Below are positions 17,039-26,354 of a DNA stretch of 64,000 bases, piece after piece. Made by a program: the position numbers and the translations under genes. Every line of letters starts with the position of its first letter. The first letter of the stretch is position 1. The stretch lies in the NCBI RefSeq assembly GCF_029962485.1, contig NZ_CP073638.1, positions 1,178,001 through 1,242,000 on the forward strand. The letters run 5' to 3'. The notes beneath the pieces were generated by a model, which saw only the letters and a program-made list of their open reading frames with translations, was not told the DNA's origin and did not search any database. The DNA comes from Burkholderia cepacia (GTDB lineage: Bacteria; Pseudomonadota; Gammaproteobacteria; Burkholderiales; Burkholderiaceae).

Positions 17039-17802
17039 CGGCCGACAAACTGGCGATCCTGATCGCGGTGATCGGCGCTGGCAGCTATTTCCAGACCGTC
17101 ACGGGCTTCGGCCTCGGGATGATCGTGATGGGCGTGACGAGCGGGTTCGGGCTCGCGCCGCTCGCCACCGTCGCCACGCTGATGAGTGTCGTGTCGCTCG
17201 CGAACGGTGCGACCGCGCTGCCGGGCCGGCTGCATCACATCGACTGGCGCGCGGTCGGCGCGGCGACACTCGGCATCCTGCCGTCGGTCGTCGCCGGCGT
17301 GTTGCTGCTCGAATGCCTGAGCCGCTCGGCGGCCGACCTGTTGCAACTGATCCTCGGCGCGGTCGTGCTGTACGGCGGCCTGAGTGCGGCGCTGCGCCCG
17401 ACGCCGCTGGCCGAGCGCTCGGACAATCGCAGCTTCTTCGTCAGCGGCCTGTTCGGCGGCTTGCTGAGCGGGATGTTCGGCGTGTCGGGGCCGCCGCTGA
17501 TCTTCCAGTTCTACCGGCAGCCCCTGACGCTCGTGCAGATCCGCTGCGCGCTGATCGTGCTGTTCACGACGACCTCGGCCACACGCGTGCTGTACAGCGC
17601 ATGCGAAGGCCAGCTCGATCGCGACATCTGGCTGCTGGCCGCATTCGCGACGCCGGTCGTGATGCTGATGACGGTCGCCGGCCGCCACTACCCGCCGCCG
17701 CTGTCGCCCGTCGCGCTGCGGCGGCTCGCGTTCGGCGTGCTGATGGCGATCGGCGTCGGGCTGATCGCGACGTCGCTGCCTGCGCTGTTGCATCGCGGCT
17801 GA
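17035..17802 (+). CDS. TauE/SafE-family membrane exporter (putative sulfite or organosulfur exporter)
   Basis: 255 residues; its ATG overlaps the pta stop, so translation is coupled. Seven to eight hydrophobic segments are visible, in two halves of the TauE/SafE fold: AVIGAGSYFQTVTGFGLGM near the N-terminus and a matching GLFGGLLSGMFGVSGPPLIF in the middle. Members in taurine operons are proposed to export sulfite or sulfoacetate. Placement after xsc and pta makes removal of the sulfite released by Xsc the natural role (inference from context). Confidence 0.88.
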   Translation: MTADKLAILIAVIGAGSYFQTVTGFGLGMIVMGVTSGFGLAPLATVATLMSVVSLANGATALPGRLHHIDWRAVGAATLGILPSVVAGVLLLECLSRSAADLLQLILGAVVLYGGLSAALRPTPLAERSDNRSFFVSGLFGGLLSGMFGVSGPPLIFQFYRQPLTLVQIRCALIVLFTTTSATRVLYSACEGQLDRDIWLLAAFATPVVMLMTVAGRHYPPPLSPVALRRLAFGVLMAIGVGLIATSLPALLHRG

Positions 17803-17815
17803 TCTTCATTCGATT

Positions 17816-19537
17816 TCACCGCCGCGCGCCGATCCAGCCCGCGATTTCGACGAGCCGTTTCATGTCCGGCGCCGACGCGAGGTCGATCGCGAGCCGGTGC
17901 CGGTAGTACGGGCCGAGATCGAGCCCGACGCCGAGCCCGAGGACTTCGACGCGGCCGGCCGCTTCCTGGCGTGCGACCACCTGTTTCAGATGGTTGTCGA
18001 GATAGAACGGATCGTTCGCGAGCGCCGTCGCGCCGTCCATCGGGCTGCCGTCCGAGATCACGACGAGAATCCTTCTCGCCTCCGGCCGCGCCGCGAGCCG
18101 CGCGCATGCCCATTCGACCGCTTCGCCGTCGATGCCTTCGCGGAACAGGTCGGCCTTGAACAGCGCGGCGATGCCGGTGCGCGCATGCCGCCAGCGCGTG
18201 TCGGCGTCCTTGAACACCAGGTGGCCGGTTTCGTTGAGCCTGCCCGGGTGGCGCGGCTTGCCGCGTGCGAGCCAGTCCTGCCGCGCGCGGCCGCCGTTCC
18301 ACGCGAGCGTCGTGAAGCCGAGCACTTCGGTCGCGAGACCCGCGGCGTCGCCCGCGCGCGCCAGTGTGTCGACCATCAGCGCGACGTCGTCGATCCATGC
18401 CTTCATCGAACCCGAGCAGTCGATCAGGAACGTGAGCGCGCAATCGGCATGCGGGCGCACGCGTTCGAGCCGGAACAGCCGCCGTTCGGCCGGCGAGCTG
18501 ACGAGCTGCGCGAGCCGGCGGCCATCGAGGCGGCCCTGCTCCTCGCCGAACGACCAGCCGTCGGCCTGCGGCACGACAAGCGCCGCGCGCAGCACGCGAG
18601 CGAGCCGCGTGACGTTGATCCGCTGCGCGGCGACCTGCGCATCGAGCCGCTCGCGGTACTCGCGCAGCAATGCCGGACGGATCTGCGTGGCCGGCCGCCA
18701 CTCGCGGTCATAGCGCGTCGTGTACGCACGATAGACCGCGCCGCCGCCGTGCAGCACGACGCTGTCGCCCGTTTCCACGAGCGCCGGCAGGTCGATGCCC
18801 GTATCGTCGAAATCGACCCATAGCGAGAAATTCGTCAGCGCATCGTCCTGCTCGCGTGCGTCCTCCGTCTCCGTGTCGACGACGGCCGCGCGCGCGTCGC
18901 GGATCATCGACGCAATGCGTCGCGCGAGCGCCAGCGCGTGTTCCGCGAATGCGCGCTGATCGTGCCGGCACCGCTTGAGCCCCGCGAGCGGCACGCCGAT
19001 CTCGGGCACGATCGCCGCGCGCGATGCTTCGATCAGGTCTTCCGTTTCCTCGAGTACGGGCCAGCCCGTCAGCCGCGACCAGGCGATCTGCGCGACCGTG
19101 TAGACGAGGATCCCGACATGCGTATCGGCCTGCCCCGACCGATGAAACGCGCGCGACCAGGTTTCGAAGCGATGGCGCAGGTTCTGCACGATGCCGCGCA
19201 TCGCAGGCGGTGCGAGCGATTCGCAGCGCAGTTGCTCGAGCATTTCGAACAGCACGCGCTCGATCGGATCGTCGCCCGACAGCGCGCGATGCAGGCCGGC
19301 ATCGGAATGCAGGATGCGCAGCGCCGCACCGTCGGCCGCGCCGCGCCACGACGCGAGATCGTCCTCGGCGGCCTGCGCGCGCACGTGCGGCGCATGGATC
19401 GGCAGCGGACGCAGGTCGCGGCACACGCGGCCCGCGCGGTAATGCAGCGCCGCGTCGCGCGTCAGCGCGCGCACGGTCGACGCGCCGAGCGCCTCGCGCG
19501 CCGACGCGCGGCGCGCCGCATCCCGATCGGCGCTCAC
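17816..19537 (-). CDS. cobT: Cobaltochelatase subunit CobT-like (von Willebrand A domain)
   Basis: 573 residues from a GTG at 19537 that overlaps the cobS stop as GTGA. The aerobic cobaltochelatase CobN-CobS-CobT inserts cobalt into hydrogenobyrinate diamide. The C-terminal von Willebrand A domain has the metal site DCSGS at residues 373-377, followed by CobT-typical EVLGFTTLAWNGGRARQDWL, GRLNETGHLVFKDADTRWR and VISDGSPMDGATA. The middle lacks a long acidic tract, though EDAREQDDA is present near 225. NorD/MoxR-type partners are an alternative, but the block pattern is CobT. CobN is not in the window. Confidence 0.85.
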   Translation of the reverse strand: MSADRDAARRASAREALGASTVRALTRDAALHYRAGRVCRDLRPLPIHAPHVRAQAAEDDLASWRGAADGAALRILHSDAGLHRALSGDDPIERVLFEMLEQLRCESLAPPAMRGIVQNLRHRFETWSRAFHRSGQADTHVGILVYTVAQIAWSRLTGWPVLEETEDLIEASRAAIVPEIGVPLAGLKRCRHDQRAFAEHALALARRIASMIRDARAAVVDTETEDAREQDDALTNFSLWVDFDDTGIDLPALVETGDSVVLHGGGAVYRAYTTRYDREWRPATQIRPALLREYRERLDAQVAAQRINVTRLARVLRAALVVPQADGWSFGEEQGRLDGRRLAQLVSSPAERRLFRLERVRPHADCALTFLIDCSGSMKAWIDDVALMVDTLARAGDAAGLATEVLGFTTLAWNGGRARQDWLARGKPRHPGRLNETGHLVFKDADTRWRHARTGIAALFKADLFREGIDGEAVEWACARLAARPEARRILVVISDGSPMDGATALANDPFYLDNHLKQVVARQEAAGRVEVLGLGVGLDLGPYYRHRLAIDLASAPDMKRLVEIAGWIGARR

Positions 19538-20520
19538 CGCGCGGCTCCCGGCTCGCCGCCGGCGCGCGACGCAACCGCCAGCTCCTCGCCGAAACAGCGC
19601 TGGTAATACTCGGCGACAACCGGCCGCTCGGCGTCGTCGCACTTGTTCAGGAACGTGAGCCGGAATGCGAGCGCCGGATCGCGGAAAATCTGGCAGTTCT
19701 CGGCCCAGTTGATCACGGTGCGCGGCGACATCAGCGTGGACAGATCGCCGGTCGCGAAACCGTTGCGCGTCAGCTCCGCGAGGCTCACCATCGATTCGAG
19801 CAGCGGGCGGCCGGCTTCGTCCGCGAGTTCCGGCACGCGCGCACGCACGATGCCGATCTCCTCGTCGCGCGGCAGGTAGTCGAGCGTCGCGACCACGTTC
19901 CAGCGGTCCATCTGCGCATGGTTGAGCATCTGCGTGCCGTGATAAAGCCCGTTTAGGTTGCCGAGCCCGACCGTGTTCGCGGTCGCGAACAGCCGGAACG
20001 ACGGATGTGGATGGATCACGCGGTTCTGGTCGAGCAGCGTGAACTTGCCGTCGCGCTCCAGGATCCGCTGGATCACGAACATCACGTCGGGCCGCCCCGC
20101 GTCGTATTCATCGAAGATCAGCGCGACGGGCCGCTGCAGCGCCCACGGCACGATTCCTTCCTGGAATTCGGTCACCTGCACGTCGTCGCGCACGACGATC
20201 GCATCCTTGCCGACGAGGTCGAGCCGGCTGATGTGGCCGTCGAGGTTCACGCGCACGCACGGCCAGTTCAGCCGCGCGGCGACCTGCTCGATATGCGTGG
20301 ACTTGCCGGTGCCGTGCATCCCCTGCACGAGCACGCGGCGGTTGCGCGCGAAGCCCGCGAGAATCGCGAGCGTCACGTCCGGGTTGAAGCGGTACGCGGC
20401 GTCGACATCGGGCACGTGATCGTCGCGCGCGCTGAACGCCGGCACCATCAGGTCCGAATCGACACCGAACCGTTCGCGGACCGACACCATGCAGTCCGGC
20501 TTGTTCGTCACCCCATCCAT
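19534..20520 (-). CDS. cobS: Cobaltochelatase AAA+ subunit CobS-like
   Basis: 328 residues from ATG 20520. It is a MoxR-type AAA+ ATPase: Walker A GMHGTGKST at residues 67-75, Walker B VALIFDEYDAG from 132, sensor region FRLFATANTVGLGN. The N-terminus VSVRERFGVDSDLMVPAFS and the sequence DAAYRFNPDVTLAILAGFARNR match CobS. With CobT it forms the ATP-driven ring that serves CobN during cobalt insertion in the aerobic cobalamin pathway. Length is normal for CobS. Stop and cobT start overlap, so the two are one operon, transcribed away from the IclR gene. Confidence 0.88.
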   Translation of the reverse strand: MDGVTNKPDCMVSVRERFGVDSDLMVPAFSARDDHVPDVDAAYRFNPDVTLAILAGFARNRRVLVQGMHGTGKSTHIEQVAARLNWPCVRVNLDGHISRLDLVGKDAIVVRDDVQVTEFQEGIVPWALQRPVALIFDEYDAGRPDVMFVIQRILERDGKFTLLDQNRVIHPHPSFRLFATANTVGLGNLNGLYHGTQMLNHAQMDRWNVVATLDYLPRDEEIGIVRARVPELADEAGRPLLESMVSLAELTRNGFATGDLSTLMSPRTVINWAENCQIFRDPALAFRLTFLNKCDDAERPVVAEYYQRCFGEELAVASRAGGEPGAAR

Positions 20521-20666
20521 TGCACTGCGCTCCTGTCTGATATTTGCGGAACGATGCGTTCCGTTGCCGAAAATCCGTGCCGGTTCGCCGCGCCCGTCGC
20601 CCCGCGCGGCCGGCCTGCCGGGCCGTTCGGTACAATGACCGCAGTCCAGTTTCCGGAACGCCCGAC

Positions 20667-21419
20667 ATGCTGCCCGCGGATACGCCCACGCTGCGCGCCT
20701 TCGCGCTGCTCGAACATCTCGTCCAGGCCGGCGACGCCGTGTCGCTCGCCGATCTCGCGCGCAACGTCGATATCCCGAAGGCATCGCTGCACCGGATGCT
20801 CGCGTCGCTCGAAGCCGGCGGCCTCGTGATCCGCGAGCCGGGCAACAAGAACGCATACGCGATCGGCCCGCGCCTCGCACAGCTCGGCACCGGCGTGATG
20901 CTGCATGCGGGCGCGCGCCGGCTACGCCATGCGATCCTCGAACGGCTCGTCGCCGATCTCGGCGAAACCTGCAACCTGACCGCGCTGCACGATACGGACG
21001 TCGTCTATCTCGACCGCGTCGAGGCCGACTGGCCGCTGCGGCTCGACCTGAAGCCCGGCTCGCGCGTGCCCGCTTACTGCAGCGCCAGCGGCAAACTGCT
21101 GCTCGCACTGCTGCCGCGCGACGAACGCGCGGCGCTGGTCCGTGCGATGGCGCTGCCGCGCCACACGCCGAACACGATTTCCGACCCCGAGCTGCTCGAA
21201 GCCGAACTCGATCGCACTGCGCACAAGGGCGTCGCGATCGACAACGAGGAATTCGTCGCGGGCATCGTGTGCATCGCGGCACCGATCCTCGGCGACGACG
21301 GCACGTGCATCGCCGCGGTCGCCGTCCATGCGCCCGTGTCGCGCGCACCGCTGTCGCGGCTGCTCGACCACGTGCCGCGCCTGCAGGAAGCAGCCCGCGC
21401 GCTCGCGGACACCTTCTAG
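20667..21419 (+). CDS. IclR-family transcriptional regulator
   Basis: 250 residues from ATG 20667. N-terminal winged helix (LRAFALLEHLVQAGDAVSLA, then IPKASLHRMLASLEAGGLV, residues 8-60) and C-terminal IclR effector domain with the family blocks LGETCNLTALHDTDVVYLDRVE, PAYCSASGKLLLALLP and GVAIDNEEFVAGIVCIAAPI. It is divergent from cobST and tail to tail with the SoeC-like gene. Target and ligand are not evident; it resembles the second IclR protein at 33106 in overall layout. Confidence 0.88.
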   Translation: MLPADTPTLRAFALLEHLVQAGDAVSLADLARNVDIPKASLHRMLASLEAGGLVIREPGNKNAYAIGPRLAQLGTGVMLHAGARRLRHAILERLVADLGETCNLTALHDTDVVYLDRVEADWPLRLDLKPGSRVPAYCSASGKLLLALLPRDERAALVRAMALPRHTPNTISDPELLEAELDRTAHKGVAIDNEEFVAGIVCIAAPILGDDGTCIAAVAVHAPVSRAPLSRLLDHVPRLQEAARALADTF

Positions 21420-21445
21420 TCCGGCGCGGCCACCCTCATCCGGCG

Positions 21446-22393
21446 TCATGACGCGCGCTGGTAGTAGATGTTCTGCGGATGCCGCGCATCCGCGAAGAAG
21501 AACCAGCGCTCCGCAACCAGCCCCGCGTACTGGATCACGAATGCCGCGCCGAGCGCGATGGCTGCCGCGACCGACGTGGGCGCGAGCGCACCGGCTCCCG
21601 TCAGCACGAACGGCACCGCGAACGCGCCGATCAGGAAGCCGGCCTTCACCGCGCGCAGCGTACCGTTGCCCTGGCCGTGAAAGAACTCCTTCGTATTGAA
21701 CGCGCTGGCCGTGAAGCCGCGCGACTTCTGTTCGACCTTCTCATTGCGGATCCCCGTCGCGCTCTGCACGGTCGACTTCGGCCGCAGTCGCGCATTGCGC
21801 GCGAGCGACGCGAGCCGGGCCACGCCGCCCGCGAGCGTCAGCACGCAGGCGGCCACCGCGAGCTGGCCCACCAGCGCCGGCGCGAGCCATGCGGCGCAGG
21901 CCGTCGCCAGCGTGCAGCCCGACGCGCAGCCGAGCAGCACGAAGTTCACGAGCGTCAGCGGGCTCGCCCACTCCTGCAGGAAGCGCAGGCACGCGTAGAT
22001 CATCGCGGTGCACACGAACAGCGCGACGCTCGCGAGCGCACCGGCCGCACCGATCAGCAGCGTGCCGGGCCAGCCGAACAGGTGCGCCGCGCCATACGCG
22101 AACGCACACGCGAGAAACACCGGCAGCGCAATGCATTCACGCGACAGCCACGACGTGCGCCACATCGCGATCGCGCGCCATGCGCGTTCGGGGTGGCCGA
22201 GATGGAAGAACGACGCGACCAGGCCGAGCACGCCGAGCGCGACCGACAGCGCGGCGCCGGTCACGTAGAACGCGGCGGGCACGTCGACGCCGGCCAGCCG
22301 CGCCAACGCCTCGACGATCACGAGCGTCAGCAGCAGGCCCTGTGCGGCGCCGCACAGCGTGGTGAGAAAAACGACCGAAAAGGCTGGGCGCAT
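21446..22393 (-). CDS. soeC: Membrane anchor subunit, DmsC/SoeC-like
   Basis: 315 residues from ATG 22393, with GGAG nine bases upstream. Eight hydrophobic segments are recognisable, such as VVFLTTLCGAAQGLLLTLVI and ALSVALGVLGLVASFFHLG, with the DmsC-type histidine in FFHLGHPERAWRA. It belongs to the DmsC family of quinone-reactive membrane anchors. It follows the iron-sulfur and molybdopterin subunits with a 37-base gap and so completes a three-subunit membrane-bound oxidoreductase. As a SoeC it would pass electrons from sulfite to the quinone pool. Confidence 0.82.
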   Translation of the reverse strand: MRPAFSVVFLTTLCGAAQGLLLTLVIVEALARLAGVDVPAAFYVTGAALSVALGVLGLVASFFHLGHPERAWRAIAMWRTSWLSRECIALPVFLACAFAYGAAHLFGWPGTLLIGAAGALASVALFVCTAMIYACLRFLQEWASPLTLVNFVLLGCASGCTLATACAAWLAPALVGQLAVAACVLTLAGGVARLASLARNARLRPKSTVQSATGIRNEKVEQKSRGFTASAFNTKEFFHGQGNGTLRAVKAGFLIGAFAVPFVLTGAGALAPTSVAAAIALGAAFVIQYAGLVAERWFFFADARHPQNIYYQRAS

Positions 22394-22430
22394 GGGGACT
22401 CCGTGTGGTTCTGAATGAAATGCGCGGCGC

Positions 22431-23177
22431 TCAGCGCGGCGTCGCCAGCGAAACGAGATCGATGTCGCCGCGCGCCGCGCGGGCCTCGAACGACTCGTCT
22501 TCATTGCGCCCGTCCGACGCGCTGCCGCATCCGCCGCTACTGCCACACGCGCACGACGCTTCGGTCTTCACGCGCGGCAGGTAATGATTCGACGGCCGCG
22601 TGTCCCATTCCGGCATCAACGTATAGCCGCCGCGTTCGCGGATCGCGCGCGACACCTCCGACTCGGGATCGTGCACGTCGCCGAACAGCCGCGCCGAGGT
22701 CGGACACGCGAGCACGCACGCCGGCTTGCGGTCGCGCTCGGGCAGCGCCTCGTTGTCGATGCGGTCCGCGCACAGCGTGCACTTCGTCATCTCCTTGCGG
22801 CCTTCGTCGAGCTCGCGTGCGCCGTACGGGCACGCCCATGCGCAGTACTTGCAGCCGATGCACTTGTCGTAGTCGACCAGCACGATCCCGTCCGACTTGC
22901 GCTTGTAGCTCGCGCCGGTCGGACACACGGGCACGCACGGCGGATCCTCGCAGTGCAGGCACGACTTCGGGAAGTGGATCGTGTCGGTCATCGGGAACAC
23001 GCCGGCTTCGTACGTCTGCACGCGGTTGAAGAACGTGCCGGACGGATCGTCGTCGTACGGGCGCAGGTCGGCGAGGCTGCCGGCTTCGCCCGACGTGTTC
23101 CACTCCTTGCAACTCGTCACGCAGGCATGGCAGCCGACGCACACGTTCAGGTCGATGACGAGGGCCATCTGGGTCAT
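22431..23177 (-). CDS. soeB: Four-cluster iron-sulfur subunit, DmsB/SoeB-like
   Basis: 248 residues from ATG 23177. Four ferredoxin-type cysteine groups are visible: CVGCHACVTSC, CLHCEDPPCVPVC, CIGCKYCAWAC and CTLC with ACVLACP, as in electron-transfer subunits that bind four [4Fe-4S] clusters. No signal peptide, so cytoplasmic. The C-terminal tail adds an unusual Cys-Gly-Ser cluster (CACGSSGGCGSASDG) beyond the usual DmsB end, with three further cysteines. It lies 16 bases after the catalytic subunit and 37 before the anchor subunit. Confidence 0.85.
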   Translation of the reverse strand: MTQMALVIDLNVCVGCHACVTSCKEWNTSGEAGSLADLRPYDDDPSGTFFNRVQTYEAGVFPMTDTIHFPKSCLHCEDPPCVPVCPTGASYKRKSDGIVLVDYDKCIGCKYCAWACPYGARELDEGRKEMTKCTLCADRIDNEALPERDRKPACVLACPTSARLFGDVHDPESEVSRAIRERGGYTLMPEWDTRPSNHYLPRVKTEASCACGSSGGCGSASDGRNEDESFEARAARGDIDLVSLATPR

Positions 23178-23193
23178 GGTCGTGCTCCTTCGA

Positions 23194-26130
23194 TCAACGG
23201 TCGTCTGGTTTCGGACCGGGGGACGCCGCGCGCCGCAGCCGCGCGGCGAATGCGCCGGTTCCCGCGAAATACGCCTGCACGCGCTGCAGCACGCGCGGCG
23301 TGCCGGGCAGCGCCGGCATCGGCGCGAATTGCGGCAGCGTCGTCGCCGCATCGGCTTCGGCCGGATAGATCCGCACCTGCACGTCGTACCAACCGGCCTG
23401 CCCCGTGACGGGATCGGAGTTCGATACGCGCGCACCGTCTCGCGCCGCATCCGGCAGTTCGTCGGTGATCACGTGATTGAGCAGGAAGCCGCGCTGCGAT
23501 TCACCCGCGTCCGGGCCGAGATTCCACGCGCCCGACGCCTTGCCGATCGCGTTCCACGTCCACACGGTGCCCGGCTCCACGGCCTCGCTGTAGCGCGCGC
23601 GGCACCGCACCTTGCCCCACGGCGATTCGACGTAGATCCACGCGCCGTCGTCGATCTGCTGCGCGGCGGCCGTCACCGGGTTCACGAACAGGTGGTTCTC
23701 GCCGTGGATCTGCCGCAGCCACGCGTTCTGCGAATCCCACGAGTGGTACATCGCCATCGGCCGCTGCGTGATCGCCGCGAGCGGATAGCGGCCCGCATCG
23801 GTCAACCCGCTTTCGAGCGAGCGATGCCAGAACGGCAGCGGGTCGAAGTAGCGCGCGATGCGCTCGCGCAGATGGTCGGGCGGCTGGCGGCCCGACGTGC
23901 GGCCCTGCGCGGCGAGCCGGAATTTCTGCATCACGTCCGAGTACAGCTGGATCACGATCGGCACGCCGAACTTGCGCATCCCGTTGTCGACCGCCCACTG
24001 CATGTACGGGCCGTTGCAGTTGCGCATGTACTGCAACGGCTCCGGCAGCCGGTGGTGGTACACGCAGTTGTTCTCCGCGTAACGCTTCCACTGGTCGGGG
24101 TTCGGCTCGCCGACGACGGCCTTGTCGCCGTCCTTGCCGCGCCAGCCGATCAGGAAACCGGTGCCCGAATTCGGCGCGGTCTGGAAATTGATGACGAAAT
24201 CGGGATAGTCGCGGTACTTGCGCTGCCCGTCCGCCGTCGTGAAGGCCGGAAACTTCAGCCGGCTCGCGAGTTCGATCAGCACTTCCTGGAACGGCTTGCA
24301 TTCGCCGGTCGGCGGCACGACCGGCACGCGCACCGAATCGACCGGCCCGTCGAATTCGGAGATCGGCCGGTCGAGCACCGACATCACGTCGTGCCGTTCG
24401 AGGTAGGTCGTGTCGGGCAGGATCAGGTCGGCGAACGCCGTCATCTCAGACGCGAAGGCATCGCACACGACCAGGAACGGAATCCGGTATTCGCCGTCCT
24501 CGCGCTTGTCGACCAGCATCTTGCGCACTTCCGTCGTGTTCATCGACGAATTCCACGCCATGTTGGCCATGAAGATCAGCAGCGTGTCGATCGGATAGGG
24601 ATCGCCGCGCCACGCATTGGTGATCACCGAATGCATGAGCCCGTGCACCGCGAGCGGGTATTCCCACGAGAACGCCTTGTCGAGCCGCGCAGGCGTGCCG
24701 TCCGGATGGACGAACAGATCCTCGGGGCCGGCCGGCCAGCCGAGCGGGCCGGTCGCGAGCGGCGTGTTCGGCCTGATCTGGGCCGGGTCGTTCGGCGGTT
24801 TCGCCGACGGCGGCACCGCGCGCGGATATGGCGCCTTGTGGCGGAAACCGCCCGGCCGGTCGATCGTGCCGAGCAGCGACATCAGCACGGCGAGCGCACG
24901 GATCGTCTGGAAACCGTTCGAATGCGCGGCGAGCCCGCGCATCGCATGGAACGCGATCGGCACGCCCTTCACTGTCGCATGCTCCTTGCCCCATGAATCG
25001 GTCCAGCGCACCGGCAATTCGATTGCGTGCTCGCGCGCGACCGTCTCCATCTCGCGGGCGAGGCGGCGGATCGTGTCGGCCGCGATGCCGGTGATGTCGG
25101 CCGCCCATTCGGGCGTGCAGTCGGCTACCTGTTCGCGCAGCAGCGTGAACGACGGCGCGACGGGCGTGCCGTCGTCGAGTGTGTAGCGGCCGTCGAGCGC
25201 CGGCTCGGCGCCCTCCGTGTGGTGCAGCACCGCGCGGTTCGTCTTCGTGTCCCACCACATCCGGTTCTGCGGATACAGCGCGTTGACCTCCGGCGCGCCG
25301 GCATCGCGCACGAACAGCCCGGAGGTTTCGGCATCGGCGCGCAGGTCGATCAGTTCGCCGGCGTTCGTGAAGCGCGACACGAACTCCAGGTCAAACGCGT
25401 CGCGCGCGATCAACTCGTGCATCAGCGCCATGAACAGCGCGCCGTCGGTGCCGGGGCGGATCGGAATCCATTCGTCGGCGATCGCCGCGTAACCGGTGCG
25501 CACCGGATTGATCGCGATGAAACGGCCGCCCGCGCGCTTGAACTTGCCGAGCGCGATCTTCAGTGGATTCGAATGGTGATCCTCCGCGGTGCCGATCATG
25601 AAGAACAGCTTCGCGTGGTCGAGATCGGGCCCGCCGAACTCCCAGAACGAGCCGCCGATCGTGTAGATCATCCCGGCCGCCATGTTCGCCGAGCAGAACC
25701 CGCCGTGCGCCGCATAGTTCGGCGTGCCGAACTGTTTCGCGAACAGGCCCGTGAGCGCCTGCATCTGGTCGCGGCCGGTAAACAGCGCGAAGCGCTTCGG
25801 ATCAGTCGCGCGCAGGTGCGACAGGCGCTTTTCGAGCACGTCGAACGCGACCTCCCACGACACGGGCTCGAACTGCGCGTCGCCGCGCTCGGCGCCCGGC
25901 TTGCGCATCAGCGGCTGCGTGAGCCGCGCGGGCGAATACTGCTTCATGATTCCCGACGAACCTTTCGCGCAGATGACGCCCTGGTTCAGCGGATGCTGCG
26001 GATTGCCGTCGATATAGCGCACCTCGCCGTCGCGCAGGTGTACGCGGATGCCGCAGCGGCATGCGCACATGTAGCAGGTCGTCGTCTTGATCTCGGCCTG
26101 CTCGTCGCGCTCGCGTGCCCGATGTTCCAT
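23194..26130 (-). CDS. soeA: Cytoplasmic molybdopterin oxidoreductase, sulfite dehydrogenase SoeA-like
   Basis: 978 residues from ATG 26130 (GAGGACAGACG upstream). Order: N-terminal [4Fe-4S] site CYMCACRCGIRVHL with a fourth Cys in GVICAKGSSGIMKQY, three molybdopterin domains (FTGRDQMQALTGLFAKQFG, GTAEDHHSNPLKIALGKF, DLILPDTTYLERHDVMSVL) and the C-terminal dinucleotide-binding domain. There is no twin-arginine signal, unlike DmsA, which fits SoeA, the cytoplasmic sulfite-oxidising enzyme. Together with soeB and soeC it would oxidise sulfite to sulfate and reduce quinone. The nearby Xsc makes sulfite, supporting this. Other DMSO reductase-family substrates cannot be excluded. Confidence 0.78.
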   Translation of the reverse strand: MEHRARERDEQAEIKTTTCYMCACRCGIRVHLRDGEVRYIDGNPQHPLNQGVICAKGSSGIMKQYSPARLTQPLMRKPGAERGDAQFEPVSWEVAFDVLEKRLSHLRATDPKRFALFTGRDQMQALTGLFAKQFGTPNYAAHGGFCSANMAAGMIYTIGGSFWEFGGPDLDHAKLFFMIGTAEDHHSNPLKIALGKFKRAGGRFIAINPVRTGYAAIADEWIPIRPGTDGALFMALMHELIARDAFDLEFVSRFTNAGELIDLRADAETSGLFVRDAGAPEVNALYPQNRMWWDTKTNRAVLHHTEGAEPALDGRYTLDDGTPVAPSFTLLREQVADCTPEWAADITGIAADTIRRLAREMETVAREHAIELPVRWTDSWGKEHATVKGVPIAFHAMRGLAAHSNGFQTIRALAVLMSLLGTIDRPGGFRHKAPYPRAVPPSAKPPNDPAQIRPNTPLATGPLGWPAGPEDLFVHPDGTPARLDKAFSWEYPLAVHGLMHSVITNAWRGDPYPIDTLLIFMANMAWNSSMNTTEVRKMLVDKREDGEYRIPFLVVCDAFASEMTAFADLILPDTTYLERHDVMSVLDRPISEFDGPVDSVRVPVVPPTGECKPFQEVLIELASRLKFPAFTTADGQRKYRDYPDFVINFQTAPNSGTGFLIGWRGKDGDKAVVGEPNPDQWKRYAENNCVYHHRLPEPLQYMRNCNGPYMQWAVDNGMRKFGVPIVIQLYSDVMQKFRLAAQGRTSGRQPPDHLRERIARYFDPLPFWHRSLESGLTDAGRYPLAAITQRPMAMYHSWDSQNAWLRQIHGENHLFVNPVTAAAQQIDDGAWIYVESPWGKVRCRARYSEAVEPGTVWTWNAIGKASGAWNLGPDAGESQRGFLLNHVITDELPDAARDGARVSNSDPVTGQAGWYDVQVRIYPAEADAATTLPQFAPMPALPGTPRVLQRVQAYFAGTGAFAARLRRAASPGPKPDDR

Positions 26131-26243
26131 CGTCTGTCCTCGTTCGCGGATGACGGCGCGCCCCGCCGGGGCGCACCCGTGAATCGGTTCATCCATGCTA
26201 TGCCGGCAGGCGGCCGACATAAAGTCGCATCCTCTGATCGGTC

Positions 26244-26262
26244 CTATCGGTCGACCCGATAG
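26244..26262 (-). promoter_or_regulatory. Palindrome upstream of soeABC
   Basis: CTATCGG-TCGAC-CCGATAG is a perfect 7-bp inverted repeat about 115 bases upstream of the soeA start. It is a candidate operator for the sulfite oxidation operon; the regulator is not known. Confidence 0.35.
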
Positions 26263-26354
26263 TTGGCCCCGCCATCCATCGGATCGCCGCCGTGCCCGCA
26301 CGCGCGAAGGCCCGGCGCGCGCACCGGGCCTTCGGCGTCAGGTATTACCGCCCG

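Noticed and set aside
23194..26130. Periplasmic DMSO reductase DmsA
   Set aside because: No twin-arginine signal at the start, and the sulfite-producing context favours a cytoplasmic SoeA-type enzyme.
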